A stretch of 64,000 nt of DNA from Scalesia atractyloides (taxonomy: Eukaryota; Streptophyta; Magnoliopsida; Asterales; Asteraceae): contig CAMTDV010000017.1 of assembly GCA_947069175.1 (NCBI GenBank), forward strand, positions 47,377,137-47,441,136, in the 5' to 3' direction. This document shows positions 22,543 through 34,546 of the stretch, piece after piece (position 1 is the stretch's first letter; each line of letters begins with the position of its first letter). A program made the translations under genes and the position numbers. The notes under the pieces were generated by a model that was not told the DNA's origin, ran no database searches, and saw nothing but the letters and a program-made list of their open reading frames with translations.

Positions 22543-25445
22543 TTAGTTTAGGTGGGTCTTCAAAGCCAAAATGACTTCGGATGGAGTCACAGATGATCCA
22601 GACTCAAGTTCGGGCAAATGGACAGTAGTTTGGTCATTTTTTTGTAACCACTTCTGTGACCCATTTCCTGTCAGATGTTGGTAACCATGAGGATGCCTAT
22701 TGACCTTAGGTTTAGAAGGCCTTTTGTAACTCTCACAAACCATAGGAACCCTTTGATAATTGGGTTGGCCTTTACCTCTTGGAAACATGTTTGCTGGTGG
22801 TGCATTTGTCACTTGTTTTTCTCTGTAAACAGAGGTTTGGTTCAATGCTTTAGTGACAGATGTTTTAGTTTGTTCAAAACTCTGCCTAGATTTATTTCTA
22901 CCGGAACTTTAACTTTCTCTCTCAAGAGATTTTGCTTTAATCTCTTTTACCTTTTGTTCATAGGTTTTAAGATAAGCACACTCATGAGTCAGATGGTTGG
23001 TTTTATCACAAATGGTGCATTTTTGAGATTTTGGTATAACACAAGATTTGTTAATATCATATGCTTTCAAAAGAAAACGGTTTTCGGTGACATGATTTCT
23101 TTTCTCACAAAATTCACAAACAAGTTTTTGACCTTTTCTCTCCTTTTTCTGTCGGACTTTTGTGAGAACAATGGTTGTAACCTCTGTTGGCAAGTCTTTG
23201 ATAGGAATCACCTTTGCTTTGGGGGCTTTAATTCCCTCAATGGTTGACAAGTCCATTGGCTTGAAGTTTTCTAAAATGTCACATTCATCTGACCATGTTG
23301 GTTTAAACTGATATTTTTCAATTTCTTTTTCTTTTGGTGAAACTTCCTGTTTTTCTAAAACAATTTTGTTACCATTTGGATCTGTGACTTTTATCTCTTC
23401 ACTAGCCAGATTTGTTGGGACTATTTCTACCATTGCAGAATCAAATTCTGTAACATTTTCACAAGTTTGTCATAATTTCTGAAACCTATGCCAAACTTTA
23501 TGTTACTCTTGATCTGATTTTCAAGCACGACCTCATAACCCTTACATGACTCTACCCATTTCTCACATGTGATTTGGATAGATTCAAGCTCCTTTTTACA
23601 ACTCAGGTATTTTTCTACCATTGTTTGGAGTTGATCTTTTGTTATGCTTGCTTCATGCCTTAGGCTGCTCATTTCAGATTCTTTTTCACTCAATTTTGAT
23701 TTTAACTCTTTGGTAAGTTTTTCAAAATTTTGTTTCTAAGATTTTCATTCACCTGTTTTATGTTTGCAAAAGCAATGATGCATTTATCAGAACATAGATC
23801 TTTAAGGATCTGAGGTATACCTTAGCAGCAACCATTAGAGCACAGTCACAATCATCTTCACACACATCTGTATCCCATGGGTCAGACAGAGAGTTCTTTT
23901 CTTCAACAACTGGTTCACTTGAAACCACTGGTATAACCACTGCTTCTTCACAACACTCAACCATATCAGAATTTAGCTCTTGTTCCACAATTTCATCACC
24001 CTCAACAATTGTCTTTAAGGCCATTAAACACATATTTTCATTTTCAAAATCATATTTGGCCATTAGAGCAAAATTCTCATCTGTTAAGTCCTCAGGAAAA
24101 CTACTCCAATCAACAAAACCTTGTGTGAAAAAGCTTTGCTGGTTAACCTCTGCCGGAGCAGTGTTTGAGTAGTTTGACTGACATGTGGAACTTGTTGCAC
24201 ATGCACTTGAGGTGGTGCCTAGATATACTGAATCTGTGGAGCAGGTGCTTGGACATAATGGATAGGAACTGTAGTGGCATGATGTGCAAAGTGTGCAGTG
24301 TTTTGCATTTGTGGTGCAGGGGTATATTGGGAATATTGGACAGTGTTGTTTCCAGGATGTGTTACAATTGGTCCTGCAGTTTGAGATCTGCATTCCCTAG
24401 CAAAGTGACCTAACTTGTTGCACTTGTAACACTTAATTTTAGATTTATCCAACCCAACTTTCAACCCCCCATGCAATCCTGAAAATCTCCTACCAGTCCT
24501 TTTGTAAAATTTGCTTGCTCTAACACTCAACAGTGCCAGCTGGTGTAAAATGACCATTACTTCTAAATCAGTTGGTTCAAAGTGTTGCAAATCATTCATT
24601 TCAAAAGATAGGTTATCAGAGGTTTGGCTTTCCCCACTTGCAGTAAATGCATAGTTGGGTGAGAAAAGATCAGAGTTAAAATTTCCACCAGAGGTTATGT
24701 CAATATAATGATCAAAACCCTGATCCTTTCCACTGCCAGATCCCTCTTCATGACCATACAGAGCAGTGTTACCCAAAGTATAATCATCAGTCATTTTCCC
24801 GGACTCTTGTAACTTCTTTTTCTGGTTTAACTCTCTTTCATAAGTGAGAAGTAGACCATGAAGTTGTATGAGAGTCATATCTTTATAACCAACAGATGTT
24901 CATGTAATGTAAGCTATGGTCTCCCATTTATCTAGTAACGATCTTAAGAAATGGCTATTGACAGTTGAATTAGGAAATTCCACGTTAACCAGTTTTAATT
25001 CACTGATGAGACAGCTAAAACGTTCGAACTGTTGGGTTAGGGACTCTCTTTTGACGTGAAAAAATGTTTCATATTGCTAATTTAGAACTTCTCTGTTGTT
25101 CTCAATAACTTCCTCAGTCCCACCGAATTGTTCTTTGAGTGCATCCCGTAACTCCTTTGCACTATTGCGGTGGAGCAGTCCCGCATAGATTTCGTTGGGT
25201 AAGGCTGAAGCAACAATGCTAAAGGCTTTACCTCCCAACTCTATTTTCAGGAAATCCTGATCGGAGTAATTTTCGGGTTTTTTCGGCACAAACGTGTTGG
25301 GATCCTCTGTACTTGGAACCAAGGGAACATGAGGTCCAAATACAACGGATCTCCAACATCCGGTGTTTTGCTGAGCAAGTATGTGACCCATCCTACGTTG
25401 CCAAATGAAATACTCATTTCTTTTCAACATAGGTGGTTTAATCAT
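22543..25445 (-). pseudogene. gag: Gag of element A, copia type, broken into several frames
   Basis: The start is read at 25445 or slightly upstream: KPPMLKRNEYFIWQRRM and RNSAKELRDALKEQFGGTEE form a typical copia gag N-terminus. A gap with stops follows (24880-25076). Then 24219-24878 carries a CX2CX4HX4C knuckle, IKCYKCNKLGHFAREC. Later pieces (22909-23433) have two Cys/His clusters (CEFCEKRNHVTENR, whose fourth ligand is Arg, and CTICDKTNHLTHEC). The last piece (22543-22845) ends ALKTHLN followed by TAA. At nearly 2.9 kb this is long for a copia gag; long gag regions are reported in SIRE-like elements. Frameshifts near 23430, 23700 and 24390 inactivate it. Confidence 0.85.
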
Positions 25446-25634
25446 GGATCAAGTACTGGAATCATGTGTGTTTTGTGTGATTTGAGACATTTCTGCTTGT
25501 TTACAACAGATTTGTGTTTTAAAAACTTTGAACGTAGTAAAACTCTGTTTTCAAGCAAAACTATCAAAGGAATTAGCAGTATGAGCTGATCTGTTCAAAT
25601 CAAATTGACTGTTAAATCAAATTTGATTGATCTA

Positions 25635-25646
25635 GCTCTGATACCA
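25635..25646 (-). other. Primer binding site of element A (initiator tRNA-Met type)
   Basis: The minus strand reads TGGTATCAGAGC, two bases inside the 5' LTR border at 25649. It confirms that A runs right to left. Confidence 0.92.
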
Positions 25647-25648
25647 AT

Positions 25649-26275
25649 TGTTAGGATCTGAGTTTGATTTACTTGTAGTTTTAATTTCAAAAATGGAAAT
25701 ATGATTGAACTGAAAGGTAATGCAGCGGAATAAGATGGAAAACTTTTACTACAAGTAAAGGTCGTTTGTTTTCATCATCATCATGATTTTAAGTTGATAA
25801 ACTTTGCATGTGATTCACAAACTCCCCCTCAGCCAATTACAACACAGTTTGATAGTACAGAAAACTCAGAGAAGATAATTGGTGAATGATCTTTTGATAG
25901 ACAAGTTCAACTGTTACATCGATTCACCTATTTATACTAACTATCTAACCACTGAGCATCTTTGATGACGTCAGGGTTGATAGTGACATTTAACAACTAA
26001 ATAACTAACTAAAACACTGTTATCAAACATCTAATAGTGCGAAGCACTGTTACATTGATTTTTAAACTAATAAACTAAACTTTGATCTCTATATTCTGAT
26101 CTCTATTCTTCTGGCAGACCTTTGACAAATGTTGAGAAAACTGATAGGAAACAGATCGTGTGGAAAGCAGTGTATATACATCAGAGGTTGTAACGTCTGA
26201 TAGTTGTAACCAAACCGCGGATAGTGTATTTGGCTTTATATCATCTGTTCCTTTGTATAGGGTTCAATCCCAACA
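25649..26275 (-). repeat. 5' LTR of element A
   Basis: 627 bp with ends TGTTAGG and CCCAACA on the plus strand. It matches 1-458 over the shared part and is related to the A' LTR at 53114-53760 (both end GATCCTAACA in the element sense). The minus strand carries a TATAAATA box at 25929-25936, the likely core promoter. At 26276 the A' gag reading starts directly. Confidence 0.93.
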
Positions 26276-27370
26276 CTAAACCATGATATAAAAATATCAC
26301 AGTTGTAGAAAGGAGTTGGAATCTACCCAAATCACTTGTGAAAAATGGGTAGAGTCTGACAACGGTTATGAAGTGAGGTTGGAAAACCAGATCAAAAGTA
26401 ATATAAAATTTTGCATTGGGTTTAGAAAAAAATGACCATGTTTATGAAAATATTACTGGAAATTATTCTGGTTTGGTTGAAGTTATTCCAACAAATTTGG
26501 CTGGTCAAGAAATCAAAGTCACTAATCAAAATGGTAATAAAATTATTCTAGAAAGACATGAAGGATCCTCGGCTTTTGAGGAAATTAAAAAATATCAATT
26601 TAAACCTATATGGTCTGATGAATGTGACATTCTTGAAAATTTCAAGCTAAAGGATTTACAACCACCGATGGTGTCAAAGCACCCAAAGTTAAGATCATAC
26701 CCTTGAAAGATATTCTAGCAGATGTTATAACATCTACTGACAAAATGTCTGAAAAAGGGAAGAAGAAGAAAGAAAAAAAAACAAAAACTTGTTTTGTGTC
26801 TTTTGTGAAAAGAAGAATCATGTTACTAAAAACTGTTTTCTTCTAAAAGCTTATGATATTAACAAAAAAAGTGTGATAAATGATTCACCAAACCTGCACA
26901 TCTGTGGTAAAACCAATCACAAAAGTCAAGATTGTGTTTATCTAAAAAAATTTAATGTCAAAAGAAATGAGTATACATCCAAAACACTTGAGAGTCCAAA
27001 GACAAGTACTTCAAAAGGTAAATTTAAACATACCTTTGTCCCAGTCCAAACATCTGTTACCAAACAACTGACCAAAACCTTTGTTCCCAAAGAGGTAAAG
27101 GTAACAGATGCTCCACCAGCAAACCAGTATCCAAGAGGACATGGTCAACCACCTTATCAGAAGGTACCACTCAGTTATGAGGTCTACAAAAGACCATCAA
27201 AACCCAGAGTGAACAAGCATCCTCATGGTTACCATTATTTGATATGAGATGGTTCTCAACAGATGTTACAAAGATCTGTTCAAAACACTGACCATTATTC
27301 TGGATTTGTGGCTGGATTGTCTGTGACCCCTTCTAAAGCCGTTTTGGCTTTGGAAACCCACCTAAACTAA
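26276..27370 (+). pseudogene. gag: Gag of element A', C-terminal part
   Basis: The reading starts with ELESTQITCEKWVES, matching ELESIQITCEKWVESCKGY of element A (near 23520-23590), then LVEVIPTNLAGQEIKVTNQN (A: VEIVPTNLASEEIKVTDPN). A Cys/His cluster CVFCEKKNHVTKNC and a second one, ICGKTNHKSQDC, follow. The C-terminus contains PPANQYPRGHGQPPYQK. It ends ALETHLN then TAA, at the same place as in A. Frames change near 26410, 26690 and 27247. The N-terminal half, including the capsid region, is not in the window. Confidence 0.82.
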
Positions 27371-28833
27371 TTTGTTACCGTTGTGCAGGGAGCTTCTACT
27401 TGCCTTGATAGTTTATGGTTTGTAGATAGTGGAGGCTCCAGGCACATGACAAGATCTAGAGCCCTCCTCAAAGATTTCATGGCTCATGGAGGGGGTGGTA
27501 TATCCTTTGGTAATAATTCAAAAGGGAAGGTACTTGGGTTAGGATAGTTCAGGATGGGAAACTCAAATTTGAAAATGTCAATCTTATTAACAATCTGAAA
27601 TTTAATCTTCGTAGTGTATCACAAATGAGTTACAAAGGCTATGTCATTCTTCACTTAGAAAACTTGTCAGATTGTTGGGCCAGAAGTGGTTAAAAAGATT
27701 GATCAAATCATAGCGGAGAGTAAAGCACAACCCGTTGCTCATAGGAGTGGCAATGTGTATGTGGTTGATATGTTGAAAGTTAATCAAATGACTGGTGCTT
27801 GTCTGTTCTCAGCTGCCTCTAACAAAGAGACAGAACTATGGCACAAAAGATTTGGACACACAAATATTACAACTATCACTACACTCTCCAAACAAGGTCT
27901 TGTAAGAGGCCTTCCACAAAATTTTTTCACAAGAGAAGAACATTGTCTTTCCTGTTTAAAAGGCAAACGACATAAAAGTTCTTACAAACCCAATGGTGAG
28001 TCTAAATAAGTCAATGTTTACAATTGTTACATATAGACTTGTTTGGCCCAGAGTCTTAAACAAAAGAGGTATTGCATGGACTTACTTTTTGCACTCCAAA
28101 GATAAGACTGCAGGTATCTTGCAGGACTTTGTGAAAAGAGTTGAAAAGCAATTTGAATTGCCAGTGAAAGTCATTAGGAATGACAATGGCACACAATTTA
28201 AAAATAAGGAGTTGGATGATTTCTATGTGTCAAAAGGAATTGCAATACAACATTCCAAGTACACCAGAACAAAATGGGGTGGTTGAAGGAACGAACAGAA
28301 CCTTGATTGAAACTGCTAAAACCATGCTTGCAGACTCAGGTTTACCACTGTCCTTTTGGGCAGAGGCTAAAAACACTGCTTGCTATGTTCGAAACAGAGT
28401 TTTGATTAACCCCAGGCACCAAACATCTGCTTATGAAATTCTATTTAAGATCAAACCACTGATCTCTTACTTTAAAATCTATGGCTGCCCATGTTTTATC
28501 CTAAACTTAAAAGATTCAATCTCAAAATTTGTAGCCAAAGTAGATTGTGGTTATTTTCTAGGATACTCAACCACTACTAAAGCCTACAGAGTCTTTAATT
28601 CAAGGACTATGTGTGTGGAAGAAACCTTGAATGTAAAGTTCAACGAACTTTCTTCATTAAAAATTCCAGCAAATCCTGCTGAATTGTTTGACCTAGATAA
28701 ATTTACATTTGATGATGTGTCTATCAAGACTAACCCTGCAGGTCCATCACAATCTTCACCTCAAGACTATGGATTTGACATTGTGATTCAACAATACAAA
28801 GTTACTTCTACCACCAGAGCAACATATGTTTAA
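27371..28833 (+). pseudogene. pol: Protease and integrase of element A', with internal deletion
   Basis: Protease (WFVDSGGSRHM) begins soon after the gag stop and a GTGCAGGGAGC sequence at 27384-27394. The gag-pre-integrase and HHCC region is open at 27686-28009 (HKRFGHTN, CLSCLKGKRHK). The core is then scrambled: relative to A, about 20 residues between the DLFG box and WTYFLHSKDK are missing and the frame shifts. The second Asp box reads IRNDNGTQFKNKEL. The open part 28180-28833 covers the Glu region (EQNGVVEGTNRTLIETAKTM, where A has VVERKN) and the C-terminal ISYFKIYGCPCFILNLKDS. It is inactive because of the deletion and frame changes. Confidence 0.85.
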
Positions 28834-30165
28834 AACAATTGTGAAAACTCTGCCACTGCTGCATCAACAGTTGTTGATCCTCAAACCTCTGCCAGCTCAT
28901 CAAATCTAACCACTGTTTGACAAAATTTCAACCTCTGTGAATAAAAGTCAACATTTTTCCACACCTCTCCCACCTATACCTCCACCTCTATTCCAAACAG
29001 ATGTTGGTTCTTCAAAATTGCCAACAGATGTTAGCTCAGATGATTCACATCTGCAGCCTTCACCTCAAAATGCCATTATTCCATATAAGGGAGTTCTGGT
29101 CTACTTTAAAAGTCATCCATCTGATCAAATCATTGGCAACATCAATGAAGGGGTGCTCACTAGAAGTCAATCCCAAAACATTTGTGTTTTTGCTAGTTTC
29201 CTACCTCTCACACAACCTGTCAAGTACCAAGAGGCACTAAAAGATAATAGTTGGGTACAAGCTATGCAAGAAGAGCTCCTTCAGTTTAAAGATAACAAGT
29301 AAGGGAACTTTTACCATTGCCTAAGGATGTAAGTCCAATTGGCACAAAATGGGTCTTCAAAAACAAAACTGATGAAAGGGGTATTGTTGTAAATAATAAA
29401 GCTAGGCCTGTGGTTCAAGGCTACAGACAAGAAGAGGGCATTGACTATGATGAAACTTTAGCTCATCTGGCAAGGTTAGAAGCCATCCAATTGTTCTTAA
29501 CTTTTGTTGTCAACCACACCATCAAGGTGTATCTACTGGATATCAAATGTGCATTCCTATATGGTAAGATCAAGGAAGAGGTATATGTAGGCCAACCTCC
29601 TTGTTTTGAAGATGCCTTTCATCTAAATCATGTCTACAGGCTTAACAAAGCTCTGTATGGCTTGAAACAAGCACCTAGAGCCTGGTATGAAAGTCTTTCC
29701 ACCTTTCTCTTATCCATAGGCTTTACACGAGGTAAAATTAACAAAACATTGTTTTTAAAACGAAGAGGAAAGGATTTGATTCTTGTCCAAATTTATGTGG
29801 ATGACATCATTTTTGGATCCACATGCCATGCCATGTGTGAAGAGTTCAGAAACCTCATGAAAGCAGAGTTTGAAATGAGTGCAATGGGTGAACGTCAATG
29901 CTTTCTTGGTCTCCAAGTTAAGAAGATGCACAATGGTACATTCATTCATCAAAGTAAGTATGTCAAAAAACTACCTACAAAATTTGATATGAATGATTGT
30001 AAACCATGTCGCATACCCATGGCAACCTCAAAGCTTGTCACTGTTGATGACAAAGATGATTTGGTTGATCAAACTCTGTATAAAAGCATGATTGGTTCTC
30101 TATTATACCTAACTGTATCTAGGCCAGACATTATGTTTGCAACATGTGTTTGTGCCAGATCCTAG
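28834..30165 (+). pseudogene. pol: Linker and reverse transcriptase of element A'
   Basis: A Ser/Pro-rich linker (28834-29130) is followed by NINEGVLTRSQSQNICVFAS, typical of the start of copia reverse transcriptase. After a TAA at about 29300, the open part 29317-30165 carries PIGTKWVFKNKTDERG, VYLLDIKCAFLYGKIKEEV (first catalytic Asp), LNKALYGLKQAPRAWYESL, the IYVDDIIFGST box and MIGSLLYLTVSRPDIMFATC. This uninterrupted copy shows what element B split in A: the empty site AATACCCCTTTC lies, on the complement, at about 29378-29389. The stop and a frame change at 30165 separate it from the neighbouring domains. Confidence 0.88.
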
Positions 30166-30695
30166 GGTCAGCACCTAGAAAGTCAAATCTCATTGTTGTG
30201 AATAGCATATTCAGATACATAAAAGGTGCTCCCACACTTGGTATATGGTATCCTGCTAATGGAAATATTGAGCTTTTAGGTTACTCAGATAGTGATTTTG
30301 CTGGATGCCACACCACAAGGAAGTCAACTTCAGGAGGCTGTCAGTTCCTAGGTAATTGTTTAGTGTCCTGGCAAAGAAAAAAGCATGCTGCTGCAAGTTG
30401 CACACTCCTTTGGCTTCAAAATCAGCTGCTGGATTTTGGTGTAACTGCTATAAAGACTTATCCCATGTTAGATAGTCAAGCAGCTGAAAACATCATTAAA
30501 AATCCTGTATCTCATTCCACCACAAAGCATATTGACATCAGACATCACTTTGTGAGATATTACTATGAAAAAGGTTTGATTTCTCTGCATCATGTTCCAA
30601 CTAAAGATCAACTGGCAGATGTTTTAACCAAAACATTAGATACATTTACCTTTGAAAGTCTGATCTCTAGGATTAGAATGCTAAACATGGATTAA
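30144..30695 (+). pseudogene. pol: RNase H of element A', catalytic segment deleted
   Basis: Open for 183 codons with IKGAPTLGIWYPANGN, SDSDFAGCHTTRKSTSGG, MLDSQAAENIIKNPVSH, TKHIDIRHHFVRYYYEKG and DQLADVLTKTLDT. Compared with element A (KKQVAVSTSTTEAEYIAAAS), this copy reads KKHAAASCTLLWLQNQL. About 13 residues, including the TEAEY catalytic Glu, are missing without loss of frame, and a few more are lost after SCT. The domain should therefore be inactive even though the frame looks intact. The same frame ends with MLNMD, as expected for the end of pol. Confidence 0.87.
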
Positions 30696-31228
30696 AAACA
30701 AAATTATGTTTTCCATGTGTACATAGCATTAAAATGTTTTCAGAAAATAAAAAATCCATCCATAAAAATAGATAAAATTGAATTTTTCAAAAACTCTCTA
30801 AAGTTTGTTTCTAACCACTATTTCTCAAAAACCTTTGTTTGGCTTGAATAGCTTTCCACTGTAAGTGTATTCTCTATTCTAAATTGCCACTGTTCATACC
30901 CACTGCTGGGTGAAACCACTGTTTTGGCCAAATCCACTGATATCTATCATCTGATAGTGTAAAATCACCACTGTTCTCAACCACTGCTAATCTCTAGCAG
31001 AGTTTTCCCAAACAACTGTCATCCATTATCTCAACAGAGTTTACACGTGGACAGATGATAGCCATCAGATCTTTGAAACAGATACCACGTCAACATTCAC
31101 TTTTTCACTTTATAAAACCCTTTTTTATCCAAACAGAGTTTTTACTTGTCGTCTCGAATTCAAATCTCCTAAAATAGGTTTCCATTACTCTCATCTTCTC
31201 CACTAGTCTTCCCAACCACTCTCCGATC
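30696..31228. other. Spacer between pol and third ORF of element A'
   Basis: About 530 bases with no coding content, matching the A spacer at 8987-9400 in position. The phrase CACTG recurs many times (30860-31010), a mild compositional oddity shared with the A spacer. Confidence 0.55.
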
Positions 31229-34200
31229 ATGGATCTCATCATCAAATCACCACATAACTATCTTCCCATTTTCGAGAAAACTGAAAACAACACTGCCTAA
31301 TGATTGATGTTCTCACAGCATCCAAATAAAAAGACATCATGCTCACAAAAGCACCAATCTATGTGGATACACTTCGCCAATTCTGTGCAAATGCTAAGGT
31401 TGAAGTTCAAAACAAAAGGCCTTTTGTTACCACTTCACAGATTGGTGCATCCCTTGTTCAAATTTCCCCATCCACCATATCCACCACATTTGGTCTAAAT
31501 GACGTAAATGATAAAACTTCTTTCACAAAGAAAGAGCTTCATGATGAGTTCATTGAGCACAGGTATGAAGGTCAACTGACAGGTATTAAAATCTACAAAC
31601 CTGAATTCCCTGCTGATATGAAATTCTTTTTTCATACTTTACTCATGTGTTTGTCAGCCAACACAACTGCTTTTAATGAGATACCACAAAACATTCAATT
31701 TCTGGGATATGCTATTTTAACAAACTCAAATTTTAATCTATCCCAGGTACTGTTTTCTGACTTGGTTACAAACTATAATAAAATTTCCAAAAATAAAGCT
31801 TTTTTCGTATATCCTAGACTTTTGAGTTATTATCTTCAAAAACAAGTTTGTGAAAAGGATTTTAAATAAGGTGTCGTTTTTGAGATCGGCAGCCTTACAC
31901 ATGAAACTTTTACGAGGATACAAAATCAAAAGCCAAAGGCTTTAAAAACACAAGAAAATGGGGATGAGCAAATTTTAAATGAATCCACATCCCAAGCTCA
32001 AACCTCTGTTGCTGAGCCCACTGTTCCTGGTGAGCATGACACTACAACCAATGTTGTGCAACCCACATTAGAAAAATCCAAAATGAGACCTTCCACTTCC
32101 AAGAAAACCACCAAAAAGAAACCCAAAAAGGTAACTCTGGAAGATGAGATCCCAGAGTTCATACATGTGACAACATAAACGTCACTTGAAACCACTGATG
32201 TTACTTCCTCACAGCAGATGGAAAGATCTGCACCATCAAGCCTACCTTCTCTTGAATCCTCACAAAAGGATCAAGTTGTAAGCATATGGACACCACATTA
32301 TGAGGCATATGATTCACTTGAATCACTGTTCTCCAGCCCCTCTCCCAGGGCAAATTCTATTTCTACACCACAACCTACTCCTCTAATACCATCCACTTTC
32401 ATACCTCTGTTTCATGCTATTGAGAAAACTCAGACACATATCAGTCTCTCTCACTCACCCATTAATGAGAGTTCACTTCTACAATTGACTGAGTTCGAGA
32501 AAACTCAACTAGCTAACGTAGAAATAGCTGAGGAGGCTACACCCCCTGAGTTACATGTAATTCTTGGTGGTATTTCAAGTAAAGCAGCCACTACAACTGA
32601 TGACACAACAGTGTTTCAGTTGGACAGTGGTTACATAAGTAAGACTTCCTTGAAGGCAACAACTATCGAGGCTACTACTATAACCTCTGTTCCAGTTGGA
32701 GGTCCCTACTACCAAGAAAAAGGGGTATTTGTGTCTAACAATTTGGAGTCTACTCCTATTGTGGACACAAATACAACTACCTCTGGTAGGAATTTAGATG
32801 ATCCTATCTATATAGGTGATAAATTAAAATACCAAGAATTGACGGAGAGAACTACAACCATGGAATCATCAATTGATGATATTAAATCCATGATGAAACA
32901 AGTGCTCTAAAACTCTCAAACTCAACCTTCCACACCACATGATGCTGATGATCTATGGAAAATTGTGCAACCAATTATCCTAGCCCAACGAAATTTAGCA
33001 GATATTCAGCATGAAACCCATATGAAGCTCATCAGGAATATAGTTGGGGCTAGATACAAAGATACACAAGGAGACATCAAAGCTATCAAAGACCATTTAC
33101 TGAAGACAACTGTCTCTGCCACGGTTACAATCCTTCAAGAAGATATTGAAGATGACGCCAAAAAGGGGGGAGAAAGATTCACTGAGAAAGTTGCAACCTG
33201 ACTCACAAGCAAAACCAAAGGTGAAAAATAGCCAGAACAAACCACTGTTACAGAATCAGATGCCAATTTGGAAAAGGGATTGATGTGACCCTGAATAAAG
33301 AAGCTAGAAAAGATTGATGTTGATAAACAGAAGAGACAAGATACACTGGAGGCCAAAGCTTCTAAGTTCATTAGAGAAGAAAAAGCCAAGAAGAAGGAAA
33401 AAGAAGATCTTGGCACTTCAAAAAGAATAAAGTCAACTAGAAAAGTCAGACAGCCAATTCCCACCTCTCCTAAAACCACTGTTGAGCTAACACCAAGTGT
33501 ATCCTCTGCTCAAACCAAACTCAAATCACCACCAAAGAAATCAACACCACAAACTAACCCAACAGATGTTAGTGCAAATGTTGTGATAGCAGATGCTGGA
33601 ACAATAGATGCTCCAACAGATGTTACTCAATCCACTGCCTTAATCACTTTTCCAACATCAACCAACCATTAACCACACCACCAAGATTTCATGAACATCC
33701 ACCCTCATCAAAATTGAAATTCAAACGCAAAAAGAAAAATTTTGTTGTTCAAGAAGATGATGAAGAGATTCCATCAACAATCCCTTTATCATCACAACCA
33801 CTGTCCACATCACTCTCATCACCTCCACCAAATCCCACTTCAAAACCATCCACATATAAACCACCATCAATTGTACCATTTGCCACTCAGTATCCTCTAG
33901 AGCTCCTTGCTGTTCAAAGAGAAATTGAATCATTCTTCACAGCAGAGGATACTTCAAAGCTAGAGTTTCCATCTCTTCTTGGATATGAAAAGCCAAAGAA
34001 TTTAGATAAATATCTAAAGATAAAGGCTATTCAGGCTGAGAATATTGCAAAAGAAAAGAGCAAAGGTAAAGATGACAGGGCTACTCAAGATATTTTATCT
34101 TATGGTCTAAGCAAAGTAAGAATGATTGAAGACTCTGCTAGAGACATGAGTAAGTCTATGTCACAAAGACCTGTAAATGCTGAGCTTGATGTCGAGTTGA

Positions 34201-34541
34201 AACGAGACTACCTGGAACAAATAATGCAGTACAAACCATATAAAGCAACAAGAGCTCAGTTCAAGAATTGGTCTGCCAATGATCTTAAAGTAGAAATTGG
34301 TAGAATTCAGGCTCTGCTCAGTAATCCTTTGAGTAAGCATACTCCATCAAATTGGAAAAGGGCAAAATATGTTGACCAAGACCAGGTCTTAAAGATTAAA
34401 AGAATGAAGGCTGAGCTAGTAGCTGCAAAATATGGAACAACTAGGCAAATTGCAGGGTGGTTAGAGTCTAAAGTTGTTAATACCTACAGAAGATTGGAAG
34501 TGCTTAGAAAGAAAGATCCCAAGAAAAAGGGAATCAAGAAT
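31229..34541 (+). pseudogene. Third ORF of element A', 5' part (unknown function)
   Basis: The first ATG in the expected place is 31229 (MDLIIKSPHNYLPIFEK), with a stop and frame change soon after. The open part 31339-31869 holds the conserved block: FPADMKFFFHTLLMCLSANT, NIQFLGYAILTNSNFNLSQV, KNKAFFVYPRLLSYYL. A Ser/Thr/Pro-rich middle follows (32218-32910). The C-terminal ordered region is in 33714-34595: AVQREIESFF, RATQDILSYGLSKVRMIEDS, YKATRAQFKNWSANDLKVEI. These blocks match A despite divergence, so the ORF was probably under selection when the family was active. No enzyme motif is evident. The last codons of the open run are read from the inserted element C. Confidence 0.72.
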
Positions 34542-34546
34542 CATAT

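Larger units (their letters stand above)
1..26275 (-). mobile_element. Copia element A (SIRE/Maximus-like), nested and broken
   Basis: Read on the minus strand the order is 5' LTR (25649-26275), primer binding site, gag, protease, integrase, reverse transcriptase, RNase H, a large extra ORF, polypurine tract and 3' LTR (1-458, cut by the window edge). Integrase before reverse transcriptase defines Ty1/copia. An extra long ORF between RNase H and the 3' LTR is the layout known from the SIRE/Maximus lineage. Two younger elements interrupt it: D at 1220-5895 and B at 10755-20481; the reading continues across both after their removal. The 5 bases beyond the right LTR are CTAAA, but the matching left flank lies outside the window. 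A' resumes in the middle of gag at 26276, so A probably inserted into A'. Stops and frameshifts make it non-functional. Confidence 0.9.

Noticed and set aside
22675..23247. 190-codon plus-strand open frame
   Set aside because: Lies opposite the gag of element A and has only antisense-type composition (Phe/Leu-rich).
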